Source of the DNA: Hormiphora californensis
Taxonomy: Eukaryota; Ctenophora; Tentaculata; Cydippida; Pleurobrachiidae
Assembly: GCA_020137815.1 (NCBI GenBank)
Contig: CM035356.1
Location: 3,371,563 to 3,431,562 of the forward strand
Direction of reading: 5' to 3'
DNA: 60,000 bases
In this document: positions 13,258 to 25,595 of the stretch, piece after piece
Layout of the letters: each line of letters starts with the position of its first letter
How positions within the stretch are numbered: position 1 is the first letter of the stretch
Translations under genes and position numbers: made by a program
The notes under the pieces: generated by a model
Seen by the model: the letters and a program-made list of their open reading frames with translations, nothing else
Told to the model about the DNA's origin: nothing
Database searches by the model: none

Positions 13258-14389
13258 ATGTTCGGGTTGATTGTTTTGCCTCTTCTCCAACTAGCCCACT
13301 CCGCCTCAGTGAGCTCCATAGTGGTGGAGACTGGGTCAGGGAAGTACGATGGAACTGGTGATTCCCTCACAATGACCATATATGGTAGTAAAGGAGATGC
13401 AGAGAGGATATCCATAGGAAAGGGCTTTACCACCGGATCAAGCAGGACTATTTCCAGGTACTGTGTTACAGACGGTTATCAATAACCTGTCGTACAGGCT
13501 GGGTTTTGTGTGTGACGTGTGTATGAAGTGAGTGGGTGATATCTATTATAACAGCAGTAGGAAAACAGTCGTGCTTGAACCTGAGGTTCAGGCACGACTG
13601 TTTTCCCCTATTATAATAGTGCATATTGTATCACAATATTTCCAGGTCAACCCAGGATATCGGAACACCGGAGTGTGTTGTTTTCCAGACTAGTGGAGAG
13701 AACCTTTGGGTTCCCAGGGAGGTGACACTCAAAACAAGAGATGGACAACGTTTCTCATTCCCCAACTCCCGAGGATTTGGGCTATCGAACAAGGAGAACA
13801 TGGCAAGTGGGTGGGCTGCGGCTATTGGGTTCTGTACGCCTATAACGGATAGTACGGTAGGAAGACCCCGGAAGTGCACCATTAAAACGAGGACATCCAA
13901 GAGGAACAATGCCGGGACAGACAACTGTCTGATGGTGCCAAGGATATACGGGGATGCGGGGGTGGCAGTGGGTGAGAGCATGGATCGTGTGAAGTATAAT
14001 GATTTTGAAGCCGGTGCCCTGGATACTTTCACATTTCAAAACATGCAGAATGTTGGGAGAATCAGGTACTTATACTTACTTGATATTACTTATACTTACT
14101 TAATATTACTAGATAAGAGACCAATTTACAAAAAGTACCCGGGTATATTTACCAAAAGTACTCGCCGCCCCACGTATTTTGATTGGCACTGCAGACAGGC
14201 ATCATACAAACATGTTTCCACCCCTGCAGGTGTCTCAGTTTCAACGTGCTGAAAGGAGATGATGCTTGGCTGTTTTCCTACGCTACAGTCGAGTGTGACG
14301 GGGAAAGTGCAAGGACCTTCCGGAATACGCAGAATCAGTGGTTATCTTACGATGTTTCCGAGGGTGTGAGATTTATCAAAATGTGTTAG
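13258..14389 (+). CDS. Secreted protein with two PLAT-like domains
   Basis: Three exons (13258-13457, 13646-14065, 14230-14389) join in frame to give 259 residues. Every junction has GT-AG ends and is phase 2. The N-terminus MFGLIVLPLLQLAHSAS is a clear signal peptide. Domain one (about 20-110) has KYDGTGDSLTMTIYGSKGD and later LWVPREVTL. These match the PLAT/LH2 pattern G-T-D-x-x-V-x-x-x-I-x-G and the closing W-x-x-x-x-V strand. Domain two (about 125-235) has NAGTDNCLMVPRIYGDAG, FEAGALDTFTFQNM and DDAWLFSYATVEC, again the PLAT layout. PLAT domains usually bind lipid or protein partners beside an enzyme domain, but no catalytic domain is present here. Intron 1 carries a small hairpin element. 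The ligand is unknown; a secreted binding role is inference. The domain call rests on motif order, not a profile search. Confidence 0.75.
13561..13608. mobile_element. Short hairpin element, CAGTCGTG family (copy 1)
   Basis: A 48-bp inverted repeat centred on AACCTGAGGTT, with outer AAAACAGTCGTG and CACGACTGTTTT. It lies in intron 1 of the PLAT-protein gene. Confidence 0.85.
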
Positions 14390-14436
14390 ATATTATTTTA
14401 ATGAATTTGATCAATGCAAAACTTCCTTTTTTGTAA

Positions 14437-14442
14437 AATAAA
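14437..14442 (+). terminator. Polyadenylation signal of the PLAT-protein gene
   Basis: AATAAA lies 48 bp after the stop codon in AT-rich sequence. Confidence 0.65.
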
Positions 14443-14803
14443 TATAAATTCATGCATAGAAAATATCTGTCTTCATTAATATATTTTTTAGTACACGTTT
14501 TTCCTTTTTGAGACGTGTCACAACTCGAACGAAAGGTAAAGCAACTTTTGAGTGAAAATCGATTGAAAGTAAAGTTCCGTTCCTCTCTCCTGACCCTCTC
14601 TCACCACACCTCGCAACGACAATTTTATAAAAAAATAGTTAAGAATCATCCCCGCAAGACACACGTTCTGTTGAGCTGTTTGCAGGTCGGTACCTCTCTA
14701 CCAATACCGTTTGTGCGTCGTGCTCAATCTCGGTCGCTGTGAGACTTCTATCTCGATAGTGCGAGGTGTAAATGTCACCATGGTAATTTCGAGGTAGATA
14801 TCC

Positions 14804-17228
14804 TCATTTGAAAAAGAAGAATCTGACGCTATCCAAGTTTGTGAGCTCCTTCACCAAATGCTTGTAAGGCAGCAGAGTAACACTTGTAAATATGTCAGGG
14901 GTAAGACTTGAGGAACAAGCGATATGTGCCACTTTTGATGCCTCATGACACCCTCCCTCACACTTCACCTCTCCACTGACAACTACCATAGTCGGGATCG
15001 TAGGTCGGAGGGTGAGGGTGACGGTCCCTGCTCCCCTCCCACACTCACAAGATAAAGATACTGTTGTTTGGGAGTCAAGGGACAGGTTGAGGGTTGCAGG
15101 GGAGACTGGGATGTAATGGGTCCTTGCTATTAGGCGGTTATTGCTGGGTGGAAGGGGTGGGAATAGCCGGTAAACTAGTCGACTTGATCCTAGGATTCTT
15201 TCCGTTAGAAACGGGTTGACAACGTACCTGAGAAAGCATGTATGTTATCAATAGAAATATATTTCAGAGGGTTTGCATCCCAATTGGAAGGTTTTTAAGT
15301 GAAATATGTTACTTACAAACCTTCTAACTATAGATGATTTCCAAATATCTATGATTTGGAGAAATCAACCTCATAACAAGAAATTCGCACGAAAAAACCT
15401 GCTTTCACCAGGCGATTCACCGCGCGAAAGAAGGTGATTCTCCAGCTCCAGGAGAAGCTATAAAAAACATTTCATAGTACCTCAGAAAGTTAGGACAGAG
15501 TTTATCTCTGGGGCACAACCTGACCAGCTCCTCACGATACTGCTTCCTCTCATACCCCGCTGCCATCCACACTAATACCCCCTCGACCATCAACAAAGCA
15601 TTGTCGTCTACCGTGGGTATGACCTCCTTTAGTTGAGTTATATCGTAGTTGGTCCACTCCTTACTTCGGACCAGCCTTATGATAGGACCATCTGCTGCTG
15701 TGGTTTTGTTAATCTGCTGTTGAGGTACTTCAGGTGTTGTAGTTCCGGGTTCGTTCCAGGTCCCGCGATTAGCAGCAGCTGGTAGTTGCTGATTAGCAAG
15801 TGGAGCTGCTACAGGTTGCTGGATCGGTGGGGCTGGTTGCTGGGTGGGCGGGGCAGGTTTCTGGATCGGTGGGGCTGCAGCTCCAGATGGTCTGAAGAAC
15901 TGGTTGGGTGATGGAGGTGGTCGTGGTGAGTCTTCTTCTTGCAAGACAATGTGTGTGCGGTAGGAGGCGGGAGGGAGGCTTCTTATTTCAGGAGTTGGTT
16001 GAGGTGCGTTCCGGCCTGTTTCAGACGGTGAAATATTGCTTACTGTTATAGGGTTCGGGGGCATGATTTGTTTAGTTTCCAATTCCGTGGGATGTGGAGA
16101 TAAATTTTGTAGATCTACTACTGTGCTATCTACTTCTTCTTCTTGGGGTTCAGGTTGGGGAGTCTCCAGAGTCACCTCAAAACTAACTGGTGCCCTTGGA
16201 CCAATCACAGGTCTCTTTAGCTTCACATCATCTTCATTCTTCTCCTCTACAATTATAGGTGGTGGAGGTGTGATATCATGTTCCTTCTCTTGCTGAGTTT
16301 CACTGTGAGTAGGTTCCTGGTATAATTGTTCAGTAGGATGCTGGTGTTCAGTACTAGGCTCTCTCCACTCGGGAGGGGGTGACACAGGACTATCTTCCAC
16401 CCCAGTCAGGGCCGCTTGGTAGAACATTACCAGCCGGAACTTTTCCTCCTTTGAAAGGTTCTCCGAGCACTCGATGAGGAGTTTTGTGAATATGACGTCA
16501 TACAGTTGTGACGTCATAAGACACCGTGGGAACTGGGCCGTGGGAAGTTCCAGTACCACTTCCACACAGGAGCTGGCATCCTGGGTGTGGGCGGCTAGCC
16601 AGTCAGTTACTGAGGTTAGTAGGAGCTGGGGTTGGGTGCTTTCCACTGATCTGAGAAACAAGAGAACAGAGTTTTTTGGCAGGGTAGAAAACTTGACAGT
16701 CTTTAGGATCTCATCTCCATTTGCCCTACAGTACATTTGAAGTTTATGTTTTAAATCCTCTTCTAACTCACTCCTACCCAACAGCATCAAGGCAGTAGCA
16801 GGGGTTAACGGTAGACTGCTCTGGATGGAGGCAGTCAGCCAATCTATCCCAAAGTGATCGGCAAACATTAGATAATGAAGCATGTTGTCCGGAGAAAAAC
16901 CAGAGTGCTCCAGGCCACCGTACAGTGCTGAAACAATGCACTTAACTGCATCTGTAGGTATACCAAGGTGTGCTAGATTAAGTCTATTGACCCCATCACT
17001 CATCCGATCTCTCACCCTCGTTTCTAGCAACCCTCCCTGTGCTAAGAGGAGCAGCTTGTGACACCTCACCTCACCGTCTACACAGGTGAGCGTGAAGTCA
17101 GTAATATCACCGGTGACCAGGGCCTCCCGCAACCATCCACCCACCTGACCAGCCCAGGAGCTGGTGTTCGCCATAATAACTTTGCGGACGGTAAGTGTTG
17201 TTATATCGGTGTTATAGTACTGGGACAA
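14804..17228 (-). CDS. BTB-BACK domain protein with long Pro/Gln-rich linker
   Basis: Two exons (17228-15481 and 15227-14804) join AG|GTAC to CAG|GTACG. They keep frame over 2172 nt, giving 723 residues. A BTB/POZ domain spans about 30-135, with DFTLTCVDGEVRCHKLLLLA matching the D-x-x-x-V-x-G-x-x-x-x-x-H-K-x-x-L core. A BACK-like helical region follows (about 140-250; VKFSTLPKNSVLLFLRSVES). Residues 265-510 are disordered, rich in Pro, Gln and Glu, with repeated IQKPAPPTQQPAPP-type units. A folded segment (about 515-580; EWTNYDITQLKEVIPTVDDN) and a C-terminal part with Cys pairs (SLSCECGRG) complete the protein. BTB-BACK proteins are often Cullin-3 substrate adaptors; no Kelch repeats were seen, so that role is inference. 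A second ATG at codon 19 (MANTSSW) is an alternative start. Confidence 0.8.
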
Positions 17229-18000
17229 CTATTACAAGAGACACATTAACACAAAAACACGATCAGACTGATCAACAAGCATACATGTCCTTTACTTGTG
17301 AGCGTGTGCGAGCCGGTACAATAACTCCTTCAAAAAGCTATCTTTATCTCTCCATCTATCTTCATCTCTTTCTCTTCTCTATCTTTACCTCTATCTTTTT
17401 CTCTCTGGCGATGTATCCTTTGGCTCTACTTAACATTTTCTAGCATCATCTTATATGCTAATATGAGAGCTGAAATATATGCTGAAATCTTTGTACTTTT
17501 CATTTACATAATTGTACATAATGTTTATTAACGCGTCTCATGTTAATGTACCCCCTTCCTTATTCGTCCCCCACTCTCGCCGCAATGACCCATTTCCCAA
17601 TACACATTAGTACCTTTATTTCAAGTAGCTCAGTGACTTTTACAGCAATTCTAGAAGGTGCTAAAAGCAGCTCGCGTCGCTAAACCGTGTGTTGCTTAAT
17701 CCCCTAATTCTAATCTACTTATTGCACGCACCTTGCATATTCATCTCAAGTTTAATCTACAGCTTAAATGTTTCTACCTTCTATCTCCACAACTCTCTTT
17801 CTCTTTCCCTCTCGCTTACTCTATCTTATTATGATCTGCAATAAGTATAGACTGCATGTCTTGTCTTTTCCCTTAAATTACAAAACCTCGAGGTTCCTCG
17901 AGTATCAACAATTCAAGATATAATTGATACCATGATTTGTCAGTACATATTGACCTTATGTTTCACGAGAACAGTGGTCAGAGAATTGGCCTGACCTATC

Positions 18001-18068
18001 TGGCACCCCATCTGAGTGCACTGTCCCGCGCTCAGATTTTAGAATCAAATCGGGGTATGGCGCCGCCT
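18001..18068. mobile_element. GGCGCC-ended fold-back element (copy 1)
   Basis: Contains CACCCCATCTGAGTGCACTG, then an inverted ATCGGGGTATGGCGCCGCC. It matches the copies at 25357-25423 and 49829-49893. The left GGCGCC is degenerate here (GGCACC). Confidence 0.7.
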
Positions 18069-18484
18069 CACAGGGCCTAACAGGATACCATCGTTTACCG
18101 AACATGATAAGTTATGTCACTGCTGCAGGTGCGTTCCACATCACTGATACTGTGTAAATTATTATTATCATGGTCCTATCATGTGATCTCTTGTTGTACC
18201 GGAGAAGGTGTGTTTGTGCGAGTTAAGCACGGTGTAATTTATATACCAATTAATATCAAGACATCAGCCCTTCTTAAATAACAAATAAATTTGAAACAAT
18301 ATCTGTCTGATTAGTTTGTGTTTTAAAACAATAGGATTATAATAGAGATACTGATATCTTACTAAGTGTGGTTCACTTAGCTGCGGTCATGTGTATCGGC
18401 GATTATGGGTGCATGTTTCATGGGGATCAATCGGGGCGAGATCAATCAGGTCATATTAATATCTACCGTGCAAGGATGTCGGGT

Positions 18485-18511
18485 GGAGAGGGTGAGAGAG
18501 AGAGAGAGAGG

Positions 18512-18546
<35 letters not shown>
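18485..18546. repeat. (GA)n microsatellite
   Basis: GA array followed by a G run. Confidence 0.9.
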
Positions 18547-18553
<7 letters not shown>

Positions 18554-18947
18554 ACAGAGGGTGAGAGAGATAGTTATCGTAGTTGGTTTGCATTGTAAGG
18601 CCGGGGGAGCGATTAGGTAAGGCGGATCACACGCTGACACAGAATTGATTCCTGTTTCAATTGTTTGGTTGCATCTATTAATTACACGCACCTGATTTCT
18701 TATCATCCACGACGCAGGTAAGGTGTCTGTACAATTTAATATAATAATACTGCGTTTGTTAAGTAAAAACAGCAAGGTATGTTTCTATAATTTAAAGCTG
18801 TAGTACAGAATGAATTAGCTCCACCTTGTGCTAGGAAGTAGCTCTAATTTTAACTTGTTTTTTGCAGCTTGAGCTACTATATAAAACCTCGAAAAAAATA
18901 AAAATTAGAAACCTCTTGATTTAAATTTTGTTATTTCTCTCTTGCAG

Positions 18948-21900
18948 TTGGGTTCAATGATCAGACATACCTTACAGACGAGCTCAGATCAGAACTTTAC
19001 AGACAAATAGTTACAAAACTTGACAGAAAATATAACACCATGTAAGTTGTGATCTCAGAGGTCTCAGTGGAAAATAGCCGTGGCCTGAACCTGAGGTTCA
19101 GGCACGACTTTTTCCCCCAAAGACTGACCGTGCTGCTGCAGCACTTATATGTACTAATTGTTGCGTGCATGTCGCACGAATTGGTATAACAGTCATGTAG
19201 AATAACGATTACAATATGCCTGCATAGTTTGAATAACCCAATGTCGCAGAGACGAGTTCCATTGTTTTGTGGTTCACATTGTAAAAAACATAGTGTTTGA
19301 ATTTGCATAATATTATTCCTAATGGGGAGCTCCACATACATAGATATCTAGCGTAAAACATATTGAAAACCTTTTCACACTTCCAGGACGTCCAGCAGTA
19401 GTAGCAGCTACAGTGGTAGTGAGGAGGAGATCATCGAGGAGGTTGTAGAAGAGGTAGTCGAGGTCCGCGGGGGTCGCCGCAGAGGAGGGGGCAGCAGAAA
19501 GGGAGGACGGACTAACATCAGGATTGAGGACAACTATGAAGAAGAGGTTATCATTGAGGATGGTAGCAGTAGTAGTTCCAGTGATGATGATGGTCTGGTT
19601 GGGAAGATGAAGGGATTCATCAAGGGGTCCGGATCTAGCTCCTCCTCTTCCTCTTCCTCTTCCGATGAAGAAGAAGTTGTTGAGGAGGTGGTCGAGGAGG
19701 TGGTTGTTCGAGGGAGGAAGGGAGGTAAGAGGGGCAGCAGGAAGGGCAGGACAGTACACGAGGAGGATGAAGAGGAGGAGATAGTTGAAGAAGTTGTGGA
19801 GGAGGTCCAGGTGGTCAGAGGGGGCAGGAAGGGATCCCGTAGGGGTTCCAAGAAAGGAAGATCTGGCCATGAAGAAGAAGAGGAAGAGATTGAGGAAATT
19901 ATTGAAGAGGAGGTGGTGGTAATGAGGGGCGGTCCAAAACGAAGTAGCAGGAGGAGGAGAAGTAAGAGCAAGGACACGTCCAGTGAGGAAGAAATCATCG
20001 AAGAGGAGGAAATCATCGAGGAAATGGTGGTCCGAGGACCAAGGAGGAAGAAGAAGAGCAAGAGTAGGAGCAAGGATGGTGGCAGTTCTTCTGAGGAAGA
20101 AATTATCGAAGAGGAGGAGATTGTTGAAGAAGTCGTTGTGAAGGGACGTAGAAAGAGGAGGAGTAAGAGTGGGAACAAGAGTGGTAGCAGTAGTTCCAGT
20201 TCGGATGAGGGTGTAGTTGAGAAAATCACCGACTTCCTCAAGGGCTCCTCCTCTTCCAGTTCCTCTTCTGACGAGAGTATTGTTGTGGAGGAAGAGATTG
20301 TATCAGTGGATATGGGCGCCCCAAGTGAGTCCAGCTCCCTGATGATCGAAAAGGAGTATGCTGAGACAAAGAAACCGGCCCATTCCTTCAGGAACTTCGC
20401 TGTTGGCCAATCGTACGATGCCAAGTTAACCGTAAAGAGAAAGTCCACTTCTCCAGTACCGGAAGAAAAGAAGCCTGCTCCAATCAAACCTAGGAACTCT
20501 CCCCTCAACTCAACGTTCATCAAGACACCTGCCAAGAAGGTCGGACCCCCACCACCGCCCAGGGTTGAGAAACCAGCCCCGGTGAAGGCCAAGTTCACCC
20601 CTCCTGTCAGAAAGGCTGCAGCCCCAGTTGTCAAGTCACTGAGGAAGCCAGTGTACAAGAAGGTCCGGGGACCGAGACAGCTCCCTCCTTGGGATGACAG
20701 TTTTTGTGATGGAAAAGATGGACTTGGCGGTGGGGATACCGGGTTCAGACCTTTCTACGGAGGGGGTGGAGGTGGTGGAGGTGGTGGTAGGGTAACCACA
20801 TTCACTACTAAGACCTTTGTTTGTAAGGATACCTCCTGCAGGAATAGATCCTGTGCCGATCCCAACTGTGGTGCGAGGAACTGGAACAACAGAAGGGAGT
20901 CCCACATTCAGACCATCTCGTTCGGTAACCACACTAAAAAGACCGATACCTCATCGTCTAGTTCCAGCAGCTCTTCAGACGATCAGGCACGCAATGGTAG
21001 GAGGACTAGGATTATCCGAGGAGAAAACACCACCAATAGCACAACAATCATTGATAACGTCAAGATAATCAAGACGACCGGAGCTTCTTCCTCTTCTTCT
21101 GATGAAGGAAAGGGGAGAGTTAGGAGGTTCAGTGGACGGTGTAACACCAGAGATTGTCCTGATAACAAGAACTGCCCCAGACCCCGTCACCACATGACCC
21201 GGAGTGGCTCAGTGGAACGGGACAATGTCACTGATGTTCATCTTGCACACGACTACACTGGTGACAAGGTTGTGGTGACTGAGATAACGGAGAACACCAC
21301 GATGAATGTAGGAGGTGGAGGTGAAGAGTGTGATGTGTGCCACACCTGCATTAAATCCTGCACCGCCAACCACTACAACCACAACCACAGTGATTTGTTC
21401 AATTACACATGCGACAAGCACACAGAGAAGCAGTCTACCAGTCACAGGGACTTTGTAGGGGGTGAGGGTGAGCGAGCTGATATTGAGATCAGAAACAGGA
21501 TTGATACAGTCAAAGAGATGTATGGTCCTGGCGGGGAGTGGGGCACCACTAACAAGGGAGATTTTGTGCCCATGGAGGGTCAGCGAGATAAGGATTACAA
21601 GGACAAAAACTCGAGGGACCACGTTGTTTTGGGGAGTGACAAGTTCAACTCCCAGACCTCCTACGATGCTACATACCACGATTGGGAGTATGTTAGGGAG
21701 GGGAACTATAAGGATAAAGTCTCCAAGGATCACATTGTGTTTGGGAGCAGTAATCATCTGGAACGGAAGGATGATTATGGGACGTGGGAGATGGTGGAGG
21801 ATAAGGACACAAGGAATGTAAACAGACAGAGGAACAACTCACACTTCACCATGGGGTTGGATAAGATGACTAGGTCGACCTCGTATGATGCTCACTACAC

Positions 21901-23569
21901 TGAGCACGATTACCGAAGGGATAGTACGAACTACAAGGAGCCTAACAGTAGAGATCACATTAAGGATCATTATCTTGATAGATCTCCTATTGACAGGAAG
22001 GATGACTACGGCAACTTTGATCACGTCAAACCGGAGAGATCCACCACCCGGAAGAACGATTCAACCCTGGTTCTAGGGAAGAACAGGGATGAAATCACAC
22101 GACACCACTATTACGGGGTGTGGGACCGGGAGAGTTCCGAGTATAATCGGGATATGGCCCGTGTGAACCGGGAGAATTGTTACAGCAAGACTGTCCTGGG
22201 ACAGGATAAGCAGAAACACGGAACTTCCTATGATCATGATTACACGGAGAAAAAGATAAAGAGAGAGGTAAGGTGTAGCTGTATGAATTGTCCTTCTTGC
22301 CATTTCCAACACACCAGGAAGGCCTGTGTCGTGTGTGTAAGGGAAGGCCCTGAGACTAAGAGTATTGTGAAGAAGGATAAGGAGCAGAAGGATGACAAGA
22401 AGGATATTCCAGCCATCAAGAATAAGGGAGATACTCTACGGGATCCTAAAGGAACATGGGACGGGGGTAAAGGGGTCAAGAATCCTGTTTCTAGTAAGAA
22501 GGTGAGTGTATCATACAACATGAATGCTTCTTCCAGCAACATGCAAAATGGCCGAAACATCGCCTACCATTCTAACCATGGAAACCATTCAGACTCCTAT
22601 AACAACCATGGAAACTCCTCCTCCTTTAACCAACAAACTTCTTCCCACTCAAACGGTGCTGCAAGAAGGTTCTCTGATATTCACAGGAACCTTGAAACTC
22701 ACTCTAACACTCACAATGTGACCATGTATCAATCGTCCGGCCAAGGTCATTCTGGGTCATACGGCCATGAGGGTCATTCTGGGTCATACGGCCACTCAGG
22801 AGCAACACAAGCCCACTCAGGAGCATCACATGCCCACTCAGGAGCATCACATGCCCACTCAGGAGCATCACATGCCCACTCAGGAGCATCAAATACCCAT
22901 TCATTAGGCGCAAGGGAGATCCATGGCGATTCAAAACACTTTCACTCCTCATTCAACCGTCAGACCTCTAACACCAACACCGTGGCACGTCGGTTCTCTG
23001 ATATTCACCAACACATTGACCAAGATTCCCACCACCACCAAGATACTCACCACCACCAACAATCTGGTGGAGGGCATCACTCTGAAAATGTTGTCATCTC
23101 CTCTCATCATGACGGCAGGCACACCACCAACTCTTCCCACGGGCACACCGCCAACTCTTCTCACGGCGGGCACACCGCCAACTCTTCTTCCAACATGAAA
23201 AGTTCCCTGAAACGCTCCTCTTCTGATCAGCACCACGCTTCTAACAACTCTTCCGGATCTTTGAGACGCTCCCACTCACACTCCAACTCCAACTCCCAGC
23301 GAGGCGGGACGGTTTGGTTCCACTCGGTGGGCGAGCTGGAGGACTCCACCACCACTACCACCGTCCAGCAGCAGATACATGGGGAGGTGCACTCTAACCG
23401 GAGACGGGCTATGAGCACTAACTGGGCCATGGGTGATAACACCCACTACTGGGGACCCACACCTGATCACCGACCACGACACCTCCGGGAGTCGGGTGGA
23501 GGAGGACATGATCACCAATCTGCTAGACAACAGAACAGACAACGACAAGCCAGCTCTATTGTCTTCTAG
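18948..23569 (+). CDS. Giant low-complexity protein: acidic/Ser blocks, Cys pentapeptides, Tyr and His repeats (5' end missing)
   Basis: Exon 18948-19041 joins 19387-23569 in frame (AT|G), giving 1425 visible residues. The first exon enters with one base owed by an upstream exon that was not found; alternatively the ATG split by the intron is the start. The order is: a helical segment (LTDELRSELYRQIVTKLDRK); about 280 residues alternating EEEIIEE-type acidic blocks, Arg/Lys blocks and poly-Ser runs; a Pro/Lys/Val linker; poly-Gly; Cys motifs with C-x4-C-x4-C-x4-C spacing (CKDTSCRNRSCADPNC) plus three further Cys clusters; Tyr-centred repeats (TSYDATYHDW, STSYDAHYTEHDY, HGTSYDHDYTEKK, RKDDYGTWE); and a His/Ser tail with a 21-bp tandem repeat. 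No family was recognised. Tyr repeats of this kind recall microtubule-associated proteins such as SAXO, but that is only inference. The minus-strand frame over the acidic blocks is a shadow. Confidence 0.75.
19069..19118. mobile_element. Short hairpin element, CAGTCGTG family (copy 2)
   Basis: Inverted repeat centred on AACCTGAGGTT, flanked by GGAAAATAGCCGTGG and GCACGACTTTTTCCCC. It sits in the intron of the giant repeat-protein gene. Confidence 0.85.
22796..22902 (+). repeat. In-frame 21-bp coding tandem repeat
   Basis: The unit GCCCACTCAGGAGCATCACA(T) repeats four to five times and encodes AHSGASH. Divergence between units is minimal, which suggests recent expansion inside the coding sequence. 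Confidence 0.85.
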
Positions 23570-23751
23570 GAAGCTGATTAAGGGACGATTAGCATTCGAC
23601 AGAGTTCTCTAAAACTTTCGATTATTTTGTAAATCTGTCAAGTTTTCCTGATAAGCCAAGACTGTCAGTCAGGGTGGTAAATATCAGCTTCAGGGTAGTA
23701 GTCAGGGTAGTAGTAGAAGGAAAATGAAAGATAGCTAAACATCTGTATGCT

Positions 23752-23850
23752 AGACATTTCTAGACATATGTCTGCTAGACATTTCTAGACATCTGTCTAG
23801 TTGACATGTCTAGACATCTGTCTAGTTGACATGTCTAGACATCTGTCAAG
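23752..23850. repeat. Minisatellite of TCTAGACATNTGTC units
   Basis: Units containing TCTAGACATCTGTCTAGTTG or close variants recur four to five times. Each unit is partly self-complementary through TCTAGA and GACATGTC. Confidence 0.8.
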
Positions 23851-25016
23851 ACTACAAAGAAATCTGTGGAGCTACTTTAGATTGTACAAAGACTTTTGTG
23901 ACAAATTTTTAACCCTTTCGATAGCTAGTTTATAGCTTGTTATTACAAAATGTTATTAGAAATCTTTTGTGTTTTGATTTGTCAAGAGAGGGAGCTGGAG
24001 AGCGAGAGTGAGAGAGTGAGAGAGTGGGAGAAAGATGCAGAGAGACAGAGAGAGACAGAGAGAGACAGAGAGAGACAGAGAGACAGAGAGAGCGGACATT
24101 GTGCCTAGCATTTATTCCATTGGTTTGGGTGGAAACTAATAATTACCAGTTTTATGGTATTTGAGATTGTAAATAAAAAGTATCGGAAATAGGCGCCTGG
24201 GTAGGAGTATAGTACATTTGTGGGCATTACATATAATAATGAATACTCTTCCGTGCCATGCTGCACTGATCGGGTGGTACTCAACTTTTAGTTTTACAAG
24301 TTGAATACATTTGTCATTTGCAGCTCCCAGCCACCACACCCTCCATTTTGTATAGTGTTTCAAAAGTAAGTAAGTAATAGTGTGTCACTAGCTAGAAAGG
24401 AAGGAATCGATCCTTCCCTTTAATTTCCCGAAGAGGTTGTAGAGTTTTCTGCCCATCACACCATTAAATAGCATTTCTACTACTAGCATTAGTCATGTTT
24501 CTTTTTGCAGTAGGTTGGAAAGAAGTGATTACCGGAGAGAATATAGACAAGAAGGTAGAAGGGGTGGGCAAGATCGGGATCATCAAAGCATCATCCGTGA
24601 TCTGTGTTAGAGGATTAGAGGGGAAGATAGATAGCTGAGAGAGAGATGGAGAGAGACAGATACACAGAGAAATGGAACGATATAGTTGCTCAATTTGTGA
24701 GAGTGTGAAATCAGGAGTCAGTTGATGGCTGATCCTCCTAGTGTGAAACCAGGTGTGTGGTACTAATACAACTTGTTGAGTAACAAAATACAACGTTATC
24801 TGATCTGTAACTCGAATGATATGGCTCAATCCTACACACCTGCAGCAGTAGGCACCTCACCCAGTATATGAGTTTAGTAGTTTGAAATGTATTAGCCAGT
24901 TATCCAAGCACCGATCAAAAGTACATACAGTCGACCGTGAGAAGTTTCACAAAGATTCACGGTCCTAAATTTAAGGTTTATCGAGAATAGACCCAGATTG
25001 ACATAATTGTCGACAT

Positions 25017-25070
25017 TGGGGGAAAACAGTCGTGCCTAAACCTCAGGTTCAGGCCACGGCTATTTCCCCC
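25017..25070. mobile_element. Short hairpin element, CAGTCGTG family (copy 3)
   Basis: GGGGGAAAACAGTCGTG on the left and CCACGGCTATTTCCCCC on the right, around a centre AACCTCAGGTT. Intergenic. Confidence 0.85.
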
Positions 25071-25356
25071 ATGGCCTGCATTGTTAGTAGTATTATAGTC
25101 AGTATTCTGCCAATCCGAGCTGGCACAGAGGGAGAATGATCAGAGTCTTACTGATCAGAAGTGTTAAAAGGTTTCCCAGTTTTGAGTGTCAGTTTTAGAT
25201 GGGTTCATGATCTTCCTAGGAACATGTCTCACTCTCCGATTAATGAACTTGCAGAATATTTTACTGCTGATCTTCGTTTAACCACCTGATGCAATGACAT
25301 TGCAGCAATGTGTCTTACTGATCTTCCACTTTTCAAAGGGCGTATAAACGCTGTAT

Positions 25357-25423
25357 CGCGGCGCCATACCCCAATTTGATTCTCAAAGCGACAGTGCGCT
25401 CAGATGGGGTCGGCGGCGCCAGA
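25357..25423. mobile_element. GGCGCC-ended fold-back element (copy 2)
   Basis: It carries ACCCCAATTTGA near one end and CTCAGATGGGGTC near the other, bordered by GGCGCC on both sides. In reverse complement it aligns with the copy at 18001-18068. Confidence 0.75.
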
Positions 25424-25595
25424 CAGTATAAACGTAAGTTAGTGATTATGCGGCCCTTGTGATCGCGTAATTGTTGTTAAAATGTCACTATCTATAAAAG
25501 TAATGATCATTATTAATCATCCGATATTAATAGCTTTAATTAAATGCCAATGATTAAACCCCTCGTCCTTTAGATTTTAAACAGGAACGCCTGTT

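Larger units (their letters stand above)
17229..18947. other. Spacer between the BTB gene and the large repeat-protein gene
   Basis: This divergent 5'-to-5' interval should hold both promoters and the missing 5' exon of the rightward gene, but neither could be defined. It contains a GGCGCC-family fold-back element (about 18001-18068) and a GA microsatellite (18485-18546). A possible donor GCAG|GTAAGG at 18717 follows sequence that is closed in the frame needed, so at most it ends an untranslated exon. Confidence 0.5.
23570..25595. other. Spacer downstream of the giant gene
   Basis: No gene was seen. The stretch holds a TAGACATCTGTC-type minisatellite (about 23752-23850), GA/CAGAGA arrays (about 23993-24093), one CAGTCGTG hairpin (25017-25070) and one GGCGCC fold-back (25357-25423). 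Confidence 0.6.

Noticed and set aside
15417-15480. Read-through end of the BTB exon giving EMFFIASPGAGESPSFAR
   Set aside because: A donor at 15480 joined to the acceptor at 15228 keeps frame for a further 141 codons of protein-like sequence, so the read-through is taken as intron.
19534-20658. 374-codon minus-strand frame opposite the giant protein gene
   Set aside because: Its Ser/Leu-rich sequence is the complement of the Glu/Ser/Arg blocks on the coding strand, whose exon has a proper acceptor and runs on to 23569.
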